Assembly (NCBI RefSeq): GCF_963678635.1
Contig: NC_087063.1
Span: 2,516,073-2,580,072, forward strand
Direction: 5' to 3'
DNA length: 64,000 nt
DNA from: Symsagittifera roscoffensis
Taxonomy: Eukaryota; Xenacoelomorpha; Acoela; Convolutidae
This document shows positions 21,201 to 33,609 of this stretch, in pieces. The translations under genes were made by a program, and so were the position numbers. Within the stretch, counting starts at the first letter, position 1. Each line of letters begins with the position of its first letter. The notes below the pieces were generated by a model that did not search any database, was not told where the DNA came from, and saw only the letters and a program-made list of their open reading frames with translations.

Positions 21201-22388
21201 TTATGTAGAAGCTTCCCCGTCTAGGTTGTCTCCGTGGATAATCTGAACGTCCAGAAATTCCAAGAGTTCTTTGGACAGTTTTTCAGCTTGTAGCCCATAC
21301 TTCGTATCATTCTCTTGGGCACTCTTCATTCTCGCCTGCAACCATTTTTCGTCGCAGAAGATCATTATCTCCGCTAGAAGTTTTGCGTTCTCTTTTTCTA
21401 ACCCGCAATACCAATAAACTTTTTTGCCCATGAAAAGGTTTGTTTCAAGCAAAGTTGCTGTTTTAGCGTTATTTCTTTTCTCAAAATGCTCCTGGAACCT
21501 TTTTTCCAGCAAATTCAAAATGCGCTGCTTAGGTTCAATTCTCTCGGCTTTCAATGAATAAGCACAAGCTGTTAGTTCTGGTGTGAACTTCAAAATTTCG
21601 CGTTCATAATACTCGAATGTATTATTTAGAAAATCCCTGTCATTTTGCCGTATTTCAACTGTAGTTTCATATAAATTTTTTTCAAAGGTGCTTAGAAAGT
21701 CAAGGCAAGCGAATTCAAACAGTTGTGTACGAAGCACAAGTAGCTCATCAACCATAAAGTCAATCCATTTTTCACTCAAGTGCTCCAGGAATTCTGATAA
21801 AATAGTAACCGATAGTTTACTTACAGGCGGTTCGATCATGTCATCTTCCGAGAGCAAATGAAAAACGATATCCGGTTGTCCAGCTGCATATGAGAATCGT
21901 ATTTCTTTAACATCCCGGTTTTTATCGTCAAATTTGTATACCAAAGACTGTTTATTTTTATATGCGTTTACTTGCGGACTTCTGGGAAAAGCTTCATCCA
22001 GGCAGTCACGAGGAATTCTAAAGATGAGTTGATCGAATTCAGGAGGTGAGACGAGTTTAAGCGAATCGGAGTCGTCCCCTGTAAATATAAAAAGTCAAAG
22101 TTAGAATTCTTCTAGATAAAAAAGATTCAGATTCTATTCAATGCTGATTTTAATTTATATAAATTAAATCGATTTACCTTCGATCTGATTCCGTCCTAAG
22201 TACTGGTGCCGCTCCCTCATTCGAGTCTTACCTTTTTTCTTGGACAGCGTACATGGTTGCTTAAGACAACTTTTCAGGCTTTTATTACGAGTAACCAGAA
22301 TTTGGCAATTTTTGACCAAATCTTGCGGAGTTTTTGATTCATTATTGTGTGCGAGGTTGTTCAAGAAAATTTTTGGACACTGAGCCAT
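21201..22388 (-). CDS. Spliced gene of unknown function, 362 aa model
   Basis: Exon 22388-22178 and exon 22078-21201 join in frame (phase 1) across an intron with donor GGTAAATC and acceptor TATATTTACAG. The result is 362 residues. The first exon is basic and probably disordered (SKKKGKTRMRERHQ). The second starts with an acidic DDSDSLKL. It continues with a beta-like region (FDQLIFRIPRDCLDEAFP; EIRFSYAAGQPDIVFHLL), then a long helical part (residues ~150-340) ending DNLDGEAST. Neither domain is recognised. ATG 22388 is the first Met in this frame. A good acceptor at 22525 suggests more exons upstream, possibly those at 40.4-42.3 kb. Base composition is clearly coding compared with the surroundings. 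Confidence 0.7.
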
Positions 22389-22524
22389 ATTGTATTAGGC
22401 GTTTTTTGAGCATTTTTGGCAAACTGTTGCCTTGAAAACCATGTCCATCAATTAGCTTTTCGACACCCAAATCCACTGTGCTGAATTGCATACGATGCCG
22501 CACCTTATTTTCTCTGTTGTTTGA
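22342..22524 (-). CDS. Possible exon in an alternative frame upstream of the 362-aa model
   Basis: A strong acceptor (TTGGGTTTTGCAG) precedes 22524. Only one frame is open, giving SNNRENKVRHRMQFSTVD through to EQPRTQ and a TAA at 22342. This overlaps the first exon of the 362-aa model in another frame. It may be an upstream exon with a frameshift (assembly error or mutation), an alternative terminal exon, or a separate gene end. Confidence 0.35.
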   Translation of the reverse strand, partial: SNNRENKVRHRMQFSTVDLGVEKLIDGHGFQGNSLPKMLKKRLIQYGSVSKNFLEQPRTQ

Positions 22525-22679
22525 CTGCAAAACCCAAATACAATTGAGTGTATGAATTAGATAACAACCATTAAAAGTTCAAGATGTTCTGATTTTGTCA
22601 AAACAATTTTTTGGGGTTGTGCGCAGCACAAATGAAAACGGATTGGGATTATTTTCCCACATGAAAACTTAGTCCTGTG

Positions 22680-23160
22680 GTAGTATTGTATCGTGTCTTG
22701 GATCCTAAGAGGAAGGGCGGGAGGTCCTAACGTAAAGCAAGATCCTAGGAAAGGGGTCCTTAATTTTTTAGAGGACCGTCATCTCATGATTTTGTAAGCG
22801 AAAAAAAATTTCCGCCCAAAAAGCAGAAGGCCCCTTACTTAAGATCTTGGTATGCTTAATTCAAAAACAAGGGACACGATATATATTTCTTTCTAATTCC
22901 AATTTTTGGGGTCCTAATTATTGGTTCTGGTTAATTATATGAATTAAGTTAATTATTATGTTTGTTTTGGGCAAATGAACTTTCGACCTAAATGGAATTT
23001 GTTAATGAAAATGGAATTGACTTTTATGGTATATAATAAAAATTGACCGGCGATTTTGGCAGCGTAGCTTGACTGTTGGCAGCAGTAAACTATTTCCCCA
23101 ACTTGTGCTATATTTTATGGTGAAAAGGCAGTAATTTGAAATCACTCTCTAAAAGCCACG
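22680..23160 (+). repeat. Outer terminal domain of the left palindrome arm
   Basis: It matches 39738-40217 in inverted orientation over its whole length with many substitutions, for example ACAAGGGACACGATA (22866) with its diverged complement near 40024. It contains several GGTCCT/AGGACC motifs. Confidence 0.85.
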
Positions 23161-24020
23161 GCCGTTTCTAGGCAGTTTATAGCAAATGATAAATTTGTCA
23201 AACTTTGAAATGAGAACAATGAAACTAGAGGGAACTTGGTGTACTTAAGATATTGAAAATTACTTTATACAATTTAGACGGTTTTCAACCATACAAAAAA
23301 ATTCAAAGTTTCAAAACGGGGAGAAACGGTATGCTGCGTTTCTCGTGAGGGGATTGGAAGTTTCAATGGGGAAAGGACCAATCGAAAAAGGAAAAGGAAA
23401 CAGGAATATGAAAATATGCACCAAGCTTCTTGCAGAAACTTGGTGCATTTTAACAAAACAAAAGTGTTTCCGGCAAATCATTTGGTTTTTTATCGCTGGA
23501 AACTACACAAGTCTAAAAGTATCTGCTAGGTATCTTTTACTTCGGCTGGATGACTTTTAACAAATTGGAGACGCATTGGAAAAAACAGTGAATTTGGCAA
23601 TAACTGAGTTATTTCATATGACTTAGAAATAATTAAAGAAATGTATACGTCCTTAAAACAAGCTTATTATAACAGTTTTAAGCGAAGAAACTTTTTTAAA
23701 ATCGTTTTCTCATTTTTTGTTAGTTTTAATAACCTTATTTGCGACGTTTCAATCAAGTTGACACGGCTTATTTTGTATGAAAAATTGTTCCCTGGAAAAA
23801 TACATGAACGACTCTAAGTTTTTGTGATAGCACGCTTTTTTGCACGAAGCAACCAGATTACAACACGAACTTATCAGGTTGTCCAACCTACTGTTATATG
23901 TTGCCTATTATATCAGTTTTCTGGGCCATTCGATTGAAAAAGTTTTCTCTCTTCTCATTAACTTGAAAAAAAAAACATTGTATTTACTTTTGATTCAAAC
24001 CTTTTCTCTTTGTGTTCTTT
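23161..24020. other. Left-arm segment without a clear right-arm partner
   Basis: Most of 23161-23940 has no visible mirror sequence. The right arm carries the inserted SINE/BEL block at this place. A direct repeat, GCACCAAGCTTCTTGCAGAAACTTGGTGC (23417-23445), contains an imperfect hairpin. The last part (23945-24060) does match 33030-33120 inverted. Confidence 0.5.
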
Positions 24021-25220
24021 TTCAGCTTACTTGATTACTTTCAAGCTTTAGTTTTTTTGTTTTATTTGTCCTATTTGTTTTAAATGAATTTACTTTACTT
24101 TGCATTACTCAACTTGAATATAACTATTTTCATACTTACTTAGTAACAAATTTACTAAGATACTTTTTACTTATATACTAATTACATACAATTTACATAG
24201 AAGCATACCAACTTACCCATACTTGCAAACATTAAGAGAGACAAAACAACATGCATAATTTTACTTTATTTTGCCTAACTTCACTTCTTTTACTTAATTC
24301 ACCTATTTTTTTACACTACTCAACTTTACTCAACACTATCTAATTAGCTTTACTTTGATGTTTTCACTGCATTTGGCGCTCTTTCTTTACTTTAATTTAT
24401 TTTACCTTGCTTCATCTTTCTTTCGTTTACTTTACCGACTCAACACTCACTTACTTACTTACTTACTTCCATACTTCTTCGCTTATTTTCTTACTTAATT
24501 ACTTACCTACTTTTTTATTTTCTACCGAGTTGATTAGTAACTTTCCTTGTTCTCATCACCTTACGTAAAATTAATTAAATTTAGGCTATTTTACTTCTTT
24601 CAACTTCCATACTTAACCTTTTTTACTGAACTTCTTTAGCTTACCTCACTTCATCTTACTTCGTTTACTTTAGTGTTACTTTCATACTTACCTAACTACA
24701 ATTTTATTTCTTTTCTTTACTTCACTTTGCTTCACCTCACTTAATCTTAGTTTACTTTACTTAAACTTTTTTGTATTTACCTAAAATTACAAAACCCTAC
24801 TTGTTTTAGTTCACCTTACTTTTATTTTACCTTATCTGATAACTTACTTCACATTGTTTTACTTCATTTTAGTTTAGTTTACTTAACTTATTTAACATTA
24901 CTTCATTCCAGTTTAGCTAAGATTACCTAAAATTCTTTTCAGTTAATTCCTCACTTACTTTTGCTTTCTTAACTTCTATAATTGACCGTACTTAAGCTTT
25001 GTTCCTTTACATTTTTACTTTCACATACTCCTAATTAATTACCTAATTTTACTTTAAATTATTTGTCTTTTTTTTTCTTTTAATTTTACTAAATTTCGTT
25101 TCGAATTATATACATATACCTATTTAGTTACCTGCTAAGTCATTTACTATCTTACCTAATACACATATAGATTTTTTCTTATACACTTTCTGACGTACCT
25201 ATTTCAAGACCTACACACAT
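24021..25220 (+). repeat. Degenerate ACTT tetranucleotide tract (left arm)
   Basis: About 1.2 kb is dominated by TTACTT/ACTTACTT words (perfect near 24447-24466). It mirrors the AAGTAAGT tract at 32190-33060. Confidence 0.88.
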
Positions 25221-25439
25221 GTTTTTTCAAATTCTAAATACACAATCCCATTGAACGATTAGCTGGTGAAAGTGTTAACTTTTATAGTAACAAAAAATAA
25301 ATCAACTCCTGTAAAGTACTCGAATTCAATTAGGGTAGTAATGATTGATAGTTTGAAAATTCAGAGATTCAGCCAATTTTACTTACAAATAGCCATATCT
25401 TAGTGCAATGACACCTTTATTTCAAAAGATTAAAATTTG

Positions 25440-26510
25440 AAACGTTGAATGGTGGGTTCACTGGAAAGTTGTACGGAGGGATAGCTAGATCTACCAACGG
25501 ATTGATGGCTGTATAAATCGACAAAATGATGACTGGATTGTTGGAGCAAAACCTGATTGGATGAATGGATGGCTGATAGTAGAAACTTTTGAATGGACGG
25601 TTAGATGAATTGATGAATAGTTAGCGGGATGGCAGGATTGATCAGACTGATGGATAGCTGGTTGGTTCGATGAATAATTGCTCACACCTCATGGAAAATT
25701 GATCAATGAAGGATGGCTTGATGGAAGTATGCTTTTACGATGGATGGATGGATGGCTTGATGAAAGGATGGCTTGATGCTTGGACTGTCTGATGAATGAA
25801 GAGTTCGCAAGATAAATGATTAAATCGAGAGTTGGATGGATGGCTGGATTGTTGGAATGATCGAGGACTGATAGAAGAATGAATAAAAGGATGTTTTGGA
25901 CGGATAATTTTTTGGATGGACAATGGTCGACAAGAAGATGGACAGCTAGATGTGTGGATGGCAAGATGCATGAATGCTTGGCTGAATAGCTTGATAAACC
26001 ACTGAATGGAATGTTTGCATGAAGGATGGATGACAGGATGAGTGGTTGGCAGGGTTGATCTATGCGTGGCTGAATGGCTAAATATTTAGCTGGATGAATC
26101 GCGGATTGAATTATTAGGTATATCGATGGGGTTAACAGGGGTTAAAAGGTGTGATAGATGGGTGGCTAATTGCACGCATGGATGGTGATTAGACAAAAAG
26201 CTTTTCGGATGAATGAATGGATGGGTGGCTGGCTGATTATCCAGTTGGATGAAAAGATTAATGCTACTTGGATGAATGACTGATTGGATATATAGCTTTG
26301 TGGATGGATGGATGATAAGTTGTTTGGGTGGCTGAAAGGTTGGACGATGAGTACATAGATTGCTGCTGTATAATTGGTTGGACTGATCAATGGATGAATT
26401 AATGGGTCGTCGAATGAAGCAATATTTGGTTGATTGGTTGCATAAATGTTTGATGGATTGATGGCTGGTTGATTGGATGCTTCAAAGGGTAGATAGATGG
26501 ACGTTTTTAC
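25440..26510 (+). repeat. Degenerate GGAT/GATGGATG tract (left arm)
   Basis: GATGGATGGATGG-type words are spread over about 1 kb. It mirrors the ATCC tract at 31545-32180. Serine/histidine-rich ORFs on the minus strand here are translations of the repeat. Confidence 0.88.
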
Positions 26511-28059
26511 GAATGGCGAAAGGTTTGATATTAAAAGGTTAGGTTGTAAAACTTTTTTACTACACTACTGCGTGCTGCCCTGATTTTATTAGGCATCTGT
26601 GTATACGATATAGCTAAACATTCAAAAATAATGACCAAATTCTGATTCAAACAAGTTGTTCAGTTTTTTTTGTCAATTGATACTTGGTATCATATGTTGT
26701 CGTACTAGCACGCCTAGTTCTTATAGGATACAAATTGGCTTCGCTTTAAAGCTAGAACGATAATCATAAATATCAGTTGTAAAGGTCGAAACATAAATCA
26801 TAAGGCCAGAATAATCAGTAAAATAATGAGACGAATTTTAAAAACTTCAATCATTTGAAAAAAAAACGACAAGGATTTTATTTTTAAAAAGTTACCTTTC
26901 ATAATTTAGATAAAAAATTCATTTGAACTTATTTGTATAAAACGAATCAAATGAATCTCCAGAGTCTGAAAACTCAATAGTTTGACCTTTGATAGGTAAT
27001 GAAGAGCAATAACAAAGCTATTAAGGGTAGAATTGTAGATAAATTGTTTCCTAAAGATGACCCTTGATGCCTCATGCAGTTAAAACGCTTACTGAGTTCT
27101 TATCTATAAAACAAATAATTGAACAAAAACCTTGGATATTTTTTGTTTCGTCATTTTTTTTTCGCTGAAAACAAAAAGAACTTCCTCATTTTACAATGTT
27201 AATTGAAAATTTTGCAACAAACAAATTCATTTCATAACTTCAATTACTAATTAACCTGAGCTGTTTGTTTTCTGTTTGAAGCAAGATCAACTGTTTGATA
27301 AAAAAATTACCTTCAGGTACTTTGCAACACTGGTTTTATTATTTTCAAAAGAACCTATAAAATATGGGACTCAAGGCACCAACTTCTATCTTTTTATGAT
27401 CATATTATAAAGATTGATGAAAGTTTTGAAACTGATCTAGAATTCCTTGGGTAAAAATTTTGACATGAATGATATTGCTGAAAATGTTTTGAAACAATTG
27501 ATGTGGTTAGGCCTTGCTTTAATTAATGTGTGATCAGGCAGAAACCTATTGTTAGCTTGCTCTGCGATAATTGAGTAAGCAAACTCGATAATTACCTGGA
27601 ATATTTGACATTTTGTTTGCGTATGGGCTTATTTTGGCAAGAGTAAAATGATTTGAGTGTTTTGGTGTGCAGTCTTCTTATAAATTGAATTTTAGTAAGT
27701 GGCAAGTTTACAAATGGTTGTACCAAATAGTGTATGATTATATGTGTTTCATGAGGTAGCAGCAGAAATATATTTGTAGATTGATTTTTTATAAGTCATA
27801 GCTACAAAAAGTTAAAAGTTTTGCAGTAAAAGTACAAACGGCTGAAAAGAATACTGTTTTTAACTGAGCATAAGTTGTCCCATCTGCGAAAAAAAAACAA
27901 TTGGCTTTGGTTTATCTCTGGCTGAATTTTAAAAAATTTAGATTGATACAAACCAGTCAAACAAAAAAACTCTCAAGGCTGTGTTGATAAGGCATAATGG
28001 TTTTCTACATCTTTTCATACAAATCTCTTTAAGTAAACACTACATGAGGCATGTTTTTT
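26511..28059. other. Unique-looking inner part of the left arm
   Basis: It mirrors 30100-31480 at several anchors (for example TTAGCTTGCTCTGCGATAAT at 27552 with the inverted block near 30331). No ORF of note. Confidence 0.7.
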
Positions 28060-29230
28060 GGTTGAACGGAAAGCGGACAATAATTCGGGTGGCTGACAAT
28101 AGCTATCACGGTGTTGCTTGTCACTACAATCTTCGGGATCGCCTCCCGATATTATTGTCGTTATGGTTCAGTTTATAGTTCTAATGAATAGTCTTAAACC
28201 TGATGTTGTGTGTTCATGCGCTATCAGTGTTTGCCGAAAATTTCATATAGAAGCCCACAAAACACAGAAGCATGGCCGTTTAGGTTAGCAAACACTTATT
28301 ATCCCGGTGTTGCTGGTCAATACGCTCCTCGGCAATGCTTCCCGCTGGTAAAAACGGTATGGTTAAGGTTTTACTTCCAGAAGCGTGATCAATATCAATA
28401 TCATAGACCTGCTGTTGTATGTTAACGTGCTCTCGTGTTTGCCGAAACACTTCATATCAAGTCCCACAAAACACAGAGGCATAGCCGTTTGGCTCAGCGG
28501 GCAATAGCTATCCCGGCGTTATTCATCGCTATCCTCCGCGGTAACCCCTCTAGCTGGTTTTGTCGGTATGGTTGATTTTAACTTCCAGAAGCGTGGTAAC
28601 TATCAAATGAGTAGTCCTAGTCCTTCTGTTGTGTGTTATTACGCTATCCTTAGTTGCCAAAAATTATCATGAAAATACACACAAAACACAGAGGCATGGA
28701 AAATTGGTTTAGCGGGCAATAGCTATCCCGGCATTGCTCGTCACTACCTTCCGCGGAAACGCCTTCCGCTGGTGAAGTCGGTATGGTTGATTTTCACTTC
28801 CAGAAACGTGGTTACTATCAAATCAGTAGTCCTAGTCCTTCTGTTGTGTGTTAATACGCTATCCTTGTTTGTCGATATACATCATAAAAATACCCACAAA
28901 ACACAGAGGCATGGCAAATTGGTTTAGCGGGCTTGAGCTATCCCGGCATTGCTCGTCGCTATTTTCCGTGGAAACAATTCCCGCTGGTGAAGTCGGTATG
29001 GTCGAACTTCAGAACCAGAAGCGTTATAATTAACACATGCGTAGTCCTAGAACTTCTGTTGTGTGTTAACACGCTCTCCTTGTTTGCCGAAAAATTTCAT
29101 ATACAGTCACATAAAACACATGGCCGGTTGGTTTAGCGGGTAATAGTCATCCCGGCTTGGTTCGTCGCTACACTCCTCGGGAACGCCTCCCGCTTCTATA
29201 GTAAGTTTGGTACTGCTTACACTTCAATAA
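28060..29230 (+). repeat. ~213-bp tandem units beside the palindrome centre (left arm)
   Basis: The CACAAAACACAGAGGCATGG anchor lies at 28256, 28465, 28680, 28895 and 29109, with a partial unit before the first. Each unit has TTAGCGGGCAATAGCTATCC and a CGGAACGCCTCCCGCTGG-like block. These are GC-richer than the neighbourhood. TGGCTCAGCGGG (28491) resembles an RNA polymerase III A box, but no B box follows. The right arm has only about three units. Confidence 0.88.
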
Positions 29231-29359
29231 TCGTGATTCTTGTCCAGGTAGATTTATATCGAAGCAAAGAAAAAAAAATGAAAAATAAAAAACCGATGCA
29301 AGTGTTTTCAATTGATTGGATTAATTATTATTAGTGATAACATGCAATCCTTAAAATCT

Positions 29360-29460
29360 GACGTGTCCTTTTTTATTTCTTTCAACCATTTTTTTGCCCG
29401 TATACTGAGAGAGTTTTAGCGGGCAAAAAAAAACGCTTGAATGAAAGAATAGAAAGAAAT
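29360..29460. repeat. Centre of the palindrome
   Basis: The arms meet at TTTTTTTGCCCG (ends 29400) and CGGGCAAAAAAA (starts 29420) with a 19-bp spacer. Symmetry continues as CTTTTTTATTTCTTTCA against TGAAAGAATAGAAAG. Confidence 0.85.
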
Positions 29461-29589
29461 GTCAGATTTCATGAAACGCATTTTATCAACAATGAAAGTT
29501 AACCATCACACTTAAAAACCATTGCGTAGGTTTTTTGGATCTTTTCTTGCTTTGGTTTGATATCACCCTATCGGAGCAAGAATCGCGCT

Positions 29590-30110
29590 TGATGAAGTGT
29601 AAGCAGAACCAAAGTTACTATGGAAGCGGGAGGCGTTCTGGAGGAGTGTTGTAACCAGCCAAGCCGAGATAACTATTGCCCACTAAACCAACCGGCCATG
29701 CCTATTTTCGATTAACACGCTAGCAATTTAACACACAACGGCAGGTCTAGGACTCCTCAATTGATAGGTATCACGCCTCTGAAAGCGAAAGTTCAACCAT
29801 ATCAACTTCACCAGCTGGAGGCGTTCCCGAGGAGCGCAGCGACGAGCAACGCCGGTATAACTATTACCCGCTAAACTAAACGGCCAAGCCTCTGTGTTTT
29901 GTAGGACTTTAAATGAAAAAATTCGGCAAACACGGATAGAACATTAACACAAAACAGCAGGTTTAAGACTATTCATTAGAACTAAAAGCTCAACCAAAAC
30001 GACTATAATATCGGTCGGTGGTCCCGAAGATTGTAGTGACAAGCAACACCGAGATAACTATTGTCCGCCAACCGAAATTTTGTCCGCTTTCTGGCCAAAA
30101 TACACGCATT
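29590..30110 (-). repeat. ~213-bp tandem units of the right arm
   Basis: There are about three inverted units (GCGGGAGGCGTTC at 29627, GGAGGCGTTCCCGAGGAG at 29817, GTGGTCCCGAAG near 30019). The copy number is lower than in the left arm. Confidence 0.82.
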
Positions 30111-31544
30111 ATCAAAAAAATCTTTTATACTTTCAGGTTAAAATTAAGTTAAATACTTACAAAATTGGTTGTCGCCAGATAACACAAAAAGCAAAGCAAA
30201 GCATAGCTACATCAAATGTTTCAAAAAACTTTTGAAACATTTGAGATACTTTCTACTCTGGCCATAATACACTCATTAGGAACAAAATGTTAAATATACT
30301 CAGATAAAAATTGAAATTGCTTGCTCAATTATCTTAGAGCAAGCTACCAATAGCTTGTCGCCAGACAACACAATAAACAAAGCAAGGCATAACCCTGTCA
30401 AATGTTTCCATATTTTTCAGCAATTTCAATCTTGTCAACATTTTTACCCAACAGATTCTAGATCAGTTTCAAAACTTAAAAACATTTCCATCAATCCTTT
30501 TCATTTGATTAGAAAAAGATAACTGTTGGTGCCTTGAGTCACATATTTTGTAAGTTCGTTCGAAATTAATAAAAATAGAATCGCAAAATACTTAAACTGA
30601 GAACGCCATTATCAAACAGTTGATCTTGTTTTTAACAGAAATCAAACATTTCATGTTAAAACGCTGTTGAATTTATGAAAGACTTATGTTTGTTTCAAAC
30701 TGTTCAATCAAAACTGTAAAAAAGTGTTTTTTGTTTTCATCCAAAAAAAATTGAATAAAACAAAAACTATCCAAGATTTCGGTTCAATTATTTGTTTTAT
30801 GAATAATAACTTAGTGAGCGTCTTACTTGTATGAGGTTTACGAGGCTCATCTTTTAGCAAACAATTTATTAATCGTTTTACCCTAATAACCTTGTTATTG
30901 CTCTTTGTTACCTCTAATTGTCAAACTATTGGGTTTGAGTCTAAAACGAATAAAATTTTTAAAGCGTAATCATTAAATTTTCTAAGTTGTTTTCAGATTT
31001 TGAAGATTGGTGTTATATAACAGTGCTAAAACTTATAGTTTAATTAAAAACTAAAAGGTTACTTTTAAAAATTAAAATCACCAACGTTTTTTTCAAGTAA
31101 CTGAAGTTTTTAGCTTTCGTCTGATAAATTTAATGAATGCATATGATTTCTGACATTTAAAAAAACCAATTCCTGTAAGAACTAAGCGTGCTGCTACAAA
31201 AACACATTCTACCAAGTATCAACTGACGAAAAAAACTTAACAAATTTTCAATTAGAAATTCGTCAGTTGTTCAAAAATTTTAAATGTTGTTATGATCACC
31301 ACGTAAGTTATGACAAAAATTTGAAAATTTTACGTGCTAGTTAGTGTTTGCTTGTTAGATAATGAGTGTTTTTGTAACTTCCTTTATATGTCTGTGAATT
31401 TTTTTGCCATGTTTCAGCTATCTTCTTGAAAGTAAAATTGGCCATCGGATATCGTTGCATGTTTAGCTACATCGCATACAGTAATGCCTAAAGAAGCAGG
31501 AGGGCATAGAATAGTGTAGTACACAGCTTAAACATCCAGTGGTA

Positions 31545-32180
31545 GATCCAGATATCTGGCCATCTAACCTTACGTCTATCAAGCCATTTGTCATTTTTTA
31601 ACCTTTCTAGCATCCATTTAACCAGCCATCTATCCATCAAGCAACTATGCAACCAGCCAAGCAGCCATCGCTTAATTCGACGAGCCATTAATTCATCGAT
31701 TGAACAGTCCAACCACTTATACATTAGCAATCTATGAACTCATCGTTCATCTTTTCAGCCACCCTAAAATCTAATCCTCCATCCATCCACAAATCTATCC
31801 AATCAGTCATCCATCCAAGCGGCATCAACCTACCGTCTATCTAATAACCCAGTCAGCCATACATCCATTCATTCAACGAGCCAATATTGCATCTATTGAT
31901 ACATCCAACCATCCATACAGCAGCATTCTATGTACTTATCGTCCGTCCTTTCAGCCACCTAAAAATTTAGTCGCCGATCCATCCAGCCAATTATTTAGCC
32001 ATTCAGCCACGCATAGTTCAACCCTTGCAACCATTCATCATGTCTATCATCACTCATGCCACCTATTCATTCAGTCGTTTATCAAGCTATTCAGTCAAGC
32101 ATTCATCCATCCTGCCATCCATCCATCTAGCTGTGCATCGTCCAGTCGACCAATGTCCATCCAGTAAATTATCCGTCCGA
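31545..32180 (-). repeat. Degenerate ATCC tract (right arm)
   Basis: CATCCATCCA-type words, mirror of 25440-26510 but shorter. Confidence 0.85.
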
Positions 32181-32189
32181 ACATCCTTT

Positions 32190-33060
32190 TAATCATTCTT
32201 CTATGAAAGTAAAGTAAAATTAAACAAATTGAAACAAAATAAAAGGTAAGGTAAATAGAATGAAATAGAGAAATCTTAACTAAAAAAAGTAAAATAAAGT
32301 AAAATAAATTAAGTGGGTAGAATTGTATGTATGTATGTATGTAAGAAAAAAGTAAGTAAGTGTGAGAGTAAGTTAGTATTTCAGTAAGCAAGCAAGTAAA
32401 TAAATAAGTAAGTAAAAACATAGTATGTGACAAAAAATAGTTAAATAAGAAAGGAGGTAGGTAAGTAGAAAGGGTAGGTATTCTAGGTATATTTTAGGTA
32501 TGTAAAAAGTAAGTAATTCAGTAAGTAGGTCAGTAAGTAAGTAAGTGAGTAAGTGAATAAGAAGTTAGTAACTAAGTGAGTAAGTGAGTAAATAAGTAAG
32601 TAAGTATGTATGTAAGTAAGTATGTAAGTAAGTGAGTAGGTAGGTAGGTGAATAATTGAGTCGGTAAAGTAAACGAAAGTAAGATGAAGTAAAGCAAATG
32701 AAAAAACTAAAAGAAGAACACAACATTCAGTAAAAACATCAAAGAAAGTTAATTAGCTGGTGTTGAAAAAAGATTAGTCAAGTAAAAAAAAATAGGCCAA
32801 TTAAGTAAAATACGTATAGTTAGGTAAAGTAAACTAATGTATGCATGTTGTTTTGTCTGTCAAAAAGTATTCAAGTGTCTGTGTATGTTTGTATGCATCT
32901 ATGTAAAATGTATCTATAATAGTATGTAAGTATTAAGTATCCTAGGAAGTTTTTTGTTAGGTTAGCATGAAAATAGGTTTATTTAAGTAAAGTAATGTAA
33001 AATAAATTGAAATAAATTTAGAAGAACATAATGAAAAAAACTAAATTTAAGCATGAAAGT
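32190..33060 (-). repeat. Degenerate AAGT/GTAA tract (right arm)
   Basis: AGTAAGTAAGTAAG-type words, mirror of 24021-25220. It includes a short perfect (GTAT)n at 32326-32342. Confidence 0.85.
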
Positions 33061-33215
33061 AATCAAGTAGGTTCAAAAAAAACACAAAGTGAGAAGAGGT
33101 TGAATCAGAAGTAAATAAAAAGTAAACGTTAATTGTTAGGTAGTGTAAGTGAAATAATTGAGGAAGCAGCTGAATAAAGAATGTTCAAGATTGAAACTAA
33201 AATGAAAGAATATCA

Positions 33216-33495
33216 AGACCAGCTAGTCTAGCGGTAACGTACTTGACCTGAAACCGAAAGGTTGCCGGTTCGAATCCCGGTCATTCCAAGTATCTTACTA
33301 CTAAAAATCTTGGAATATACTTGATTTGAGCCGGGTAAAAAATGTTCCTAAGTCAAACTTGTTTTTAAATGATGTTCTGGACATGAATTTAATTAGACTT
33401 TGGCCAGAATTGACTTCTAACTTCTGGCAAGCATAAAAATCCCCACTTATTGGCAAAAGTACTGACAATAAAGTCGCTTTCGATTTCAATTTCGT
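33216..33495 (+). mobile_element. tRNA-derived SINE
   Basis: The head carries an A box (TAGTCTAGCGG, 33224-33234) and a B box (GGTTCGAATCC, 33267-33277) at the right spacing for RNA polymerase III. The T stem needs an 8-base loop and the anticodon stem does not pair, so it is not a functional tRNA. About 200 bp of unrelated body follows, including TTGGCAAAAGTACTGACAAT. It lies in the right arm of the palindrome, where the left arm has no counterpart, so it inserted after the arms formed. Confidence 0.6.
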
Positions 33496-33573
33496 TTAAA
33501 ACTTGATAATTTTGTTCCAAAACAGATATTATTCCGTTGTTTCCTCTTAATGATTTTCGATAATTATTGAAGG

Positions 33574-33575
<2 letters not shown>

Positions 33576-33607
<32 letters not shown>
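33576..33607. repeat. (TA)n microsatellite
   Basis: 16 uninterrupted AT repeats. It translates as false Tyr-Ile ORFs. Confidence 0.95.

Positions 33608-33609
<2 letters not shown>

Noticed and set aside
24021-25220. Telomeric repeat
   Set aside because: The words are ACTT-based and degenerate, internal, and mirrored in the other arm. They do not match a telomere array.
25491-26390. Serine/histidine-rich minus-strand ORFs (HPSIHPS-type)
   Set aside because: They are translations of the degenerate GGAT repeat with no independent evidence of coding.
28060-30110. CRISPR-like array in the 213-bp units
   Set aside because: The whole unit is repeated, there are no short repeats with unique spacers, and the context is animal genomic DNA.
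32095-32433. 112-aa leucine/tyrosine-rich minus-strand ORF
   Set aside because: It is a translation of the AAGT/ATCC repeat tracts in the palindrome arm.
33219-33288. Functional tRNA gene
   Set aside because: A and B boxes are good, but the anticodon stem does not pair and the T loop needs an extra base. The body continues as a SINE.
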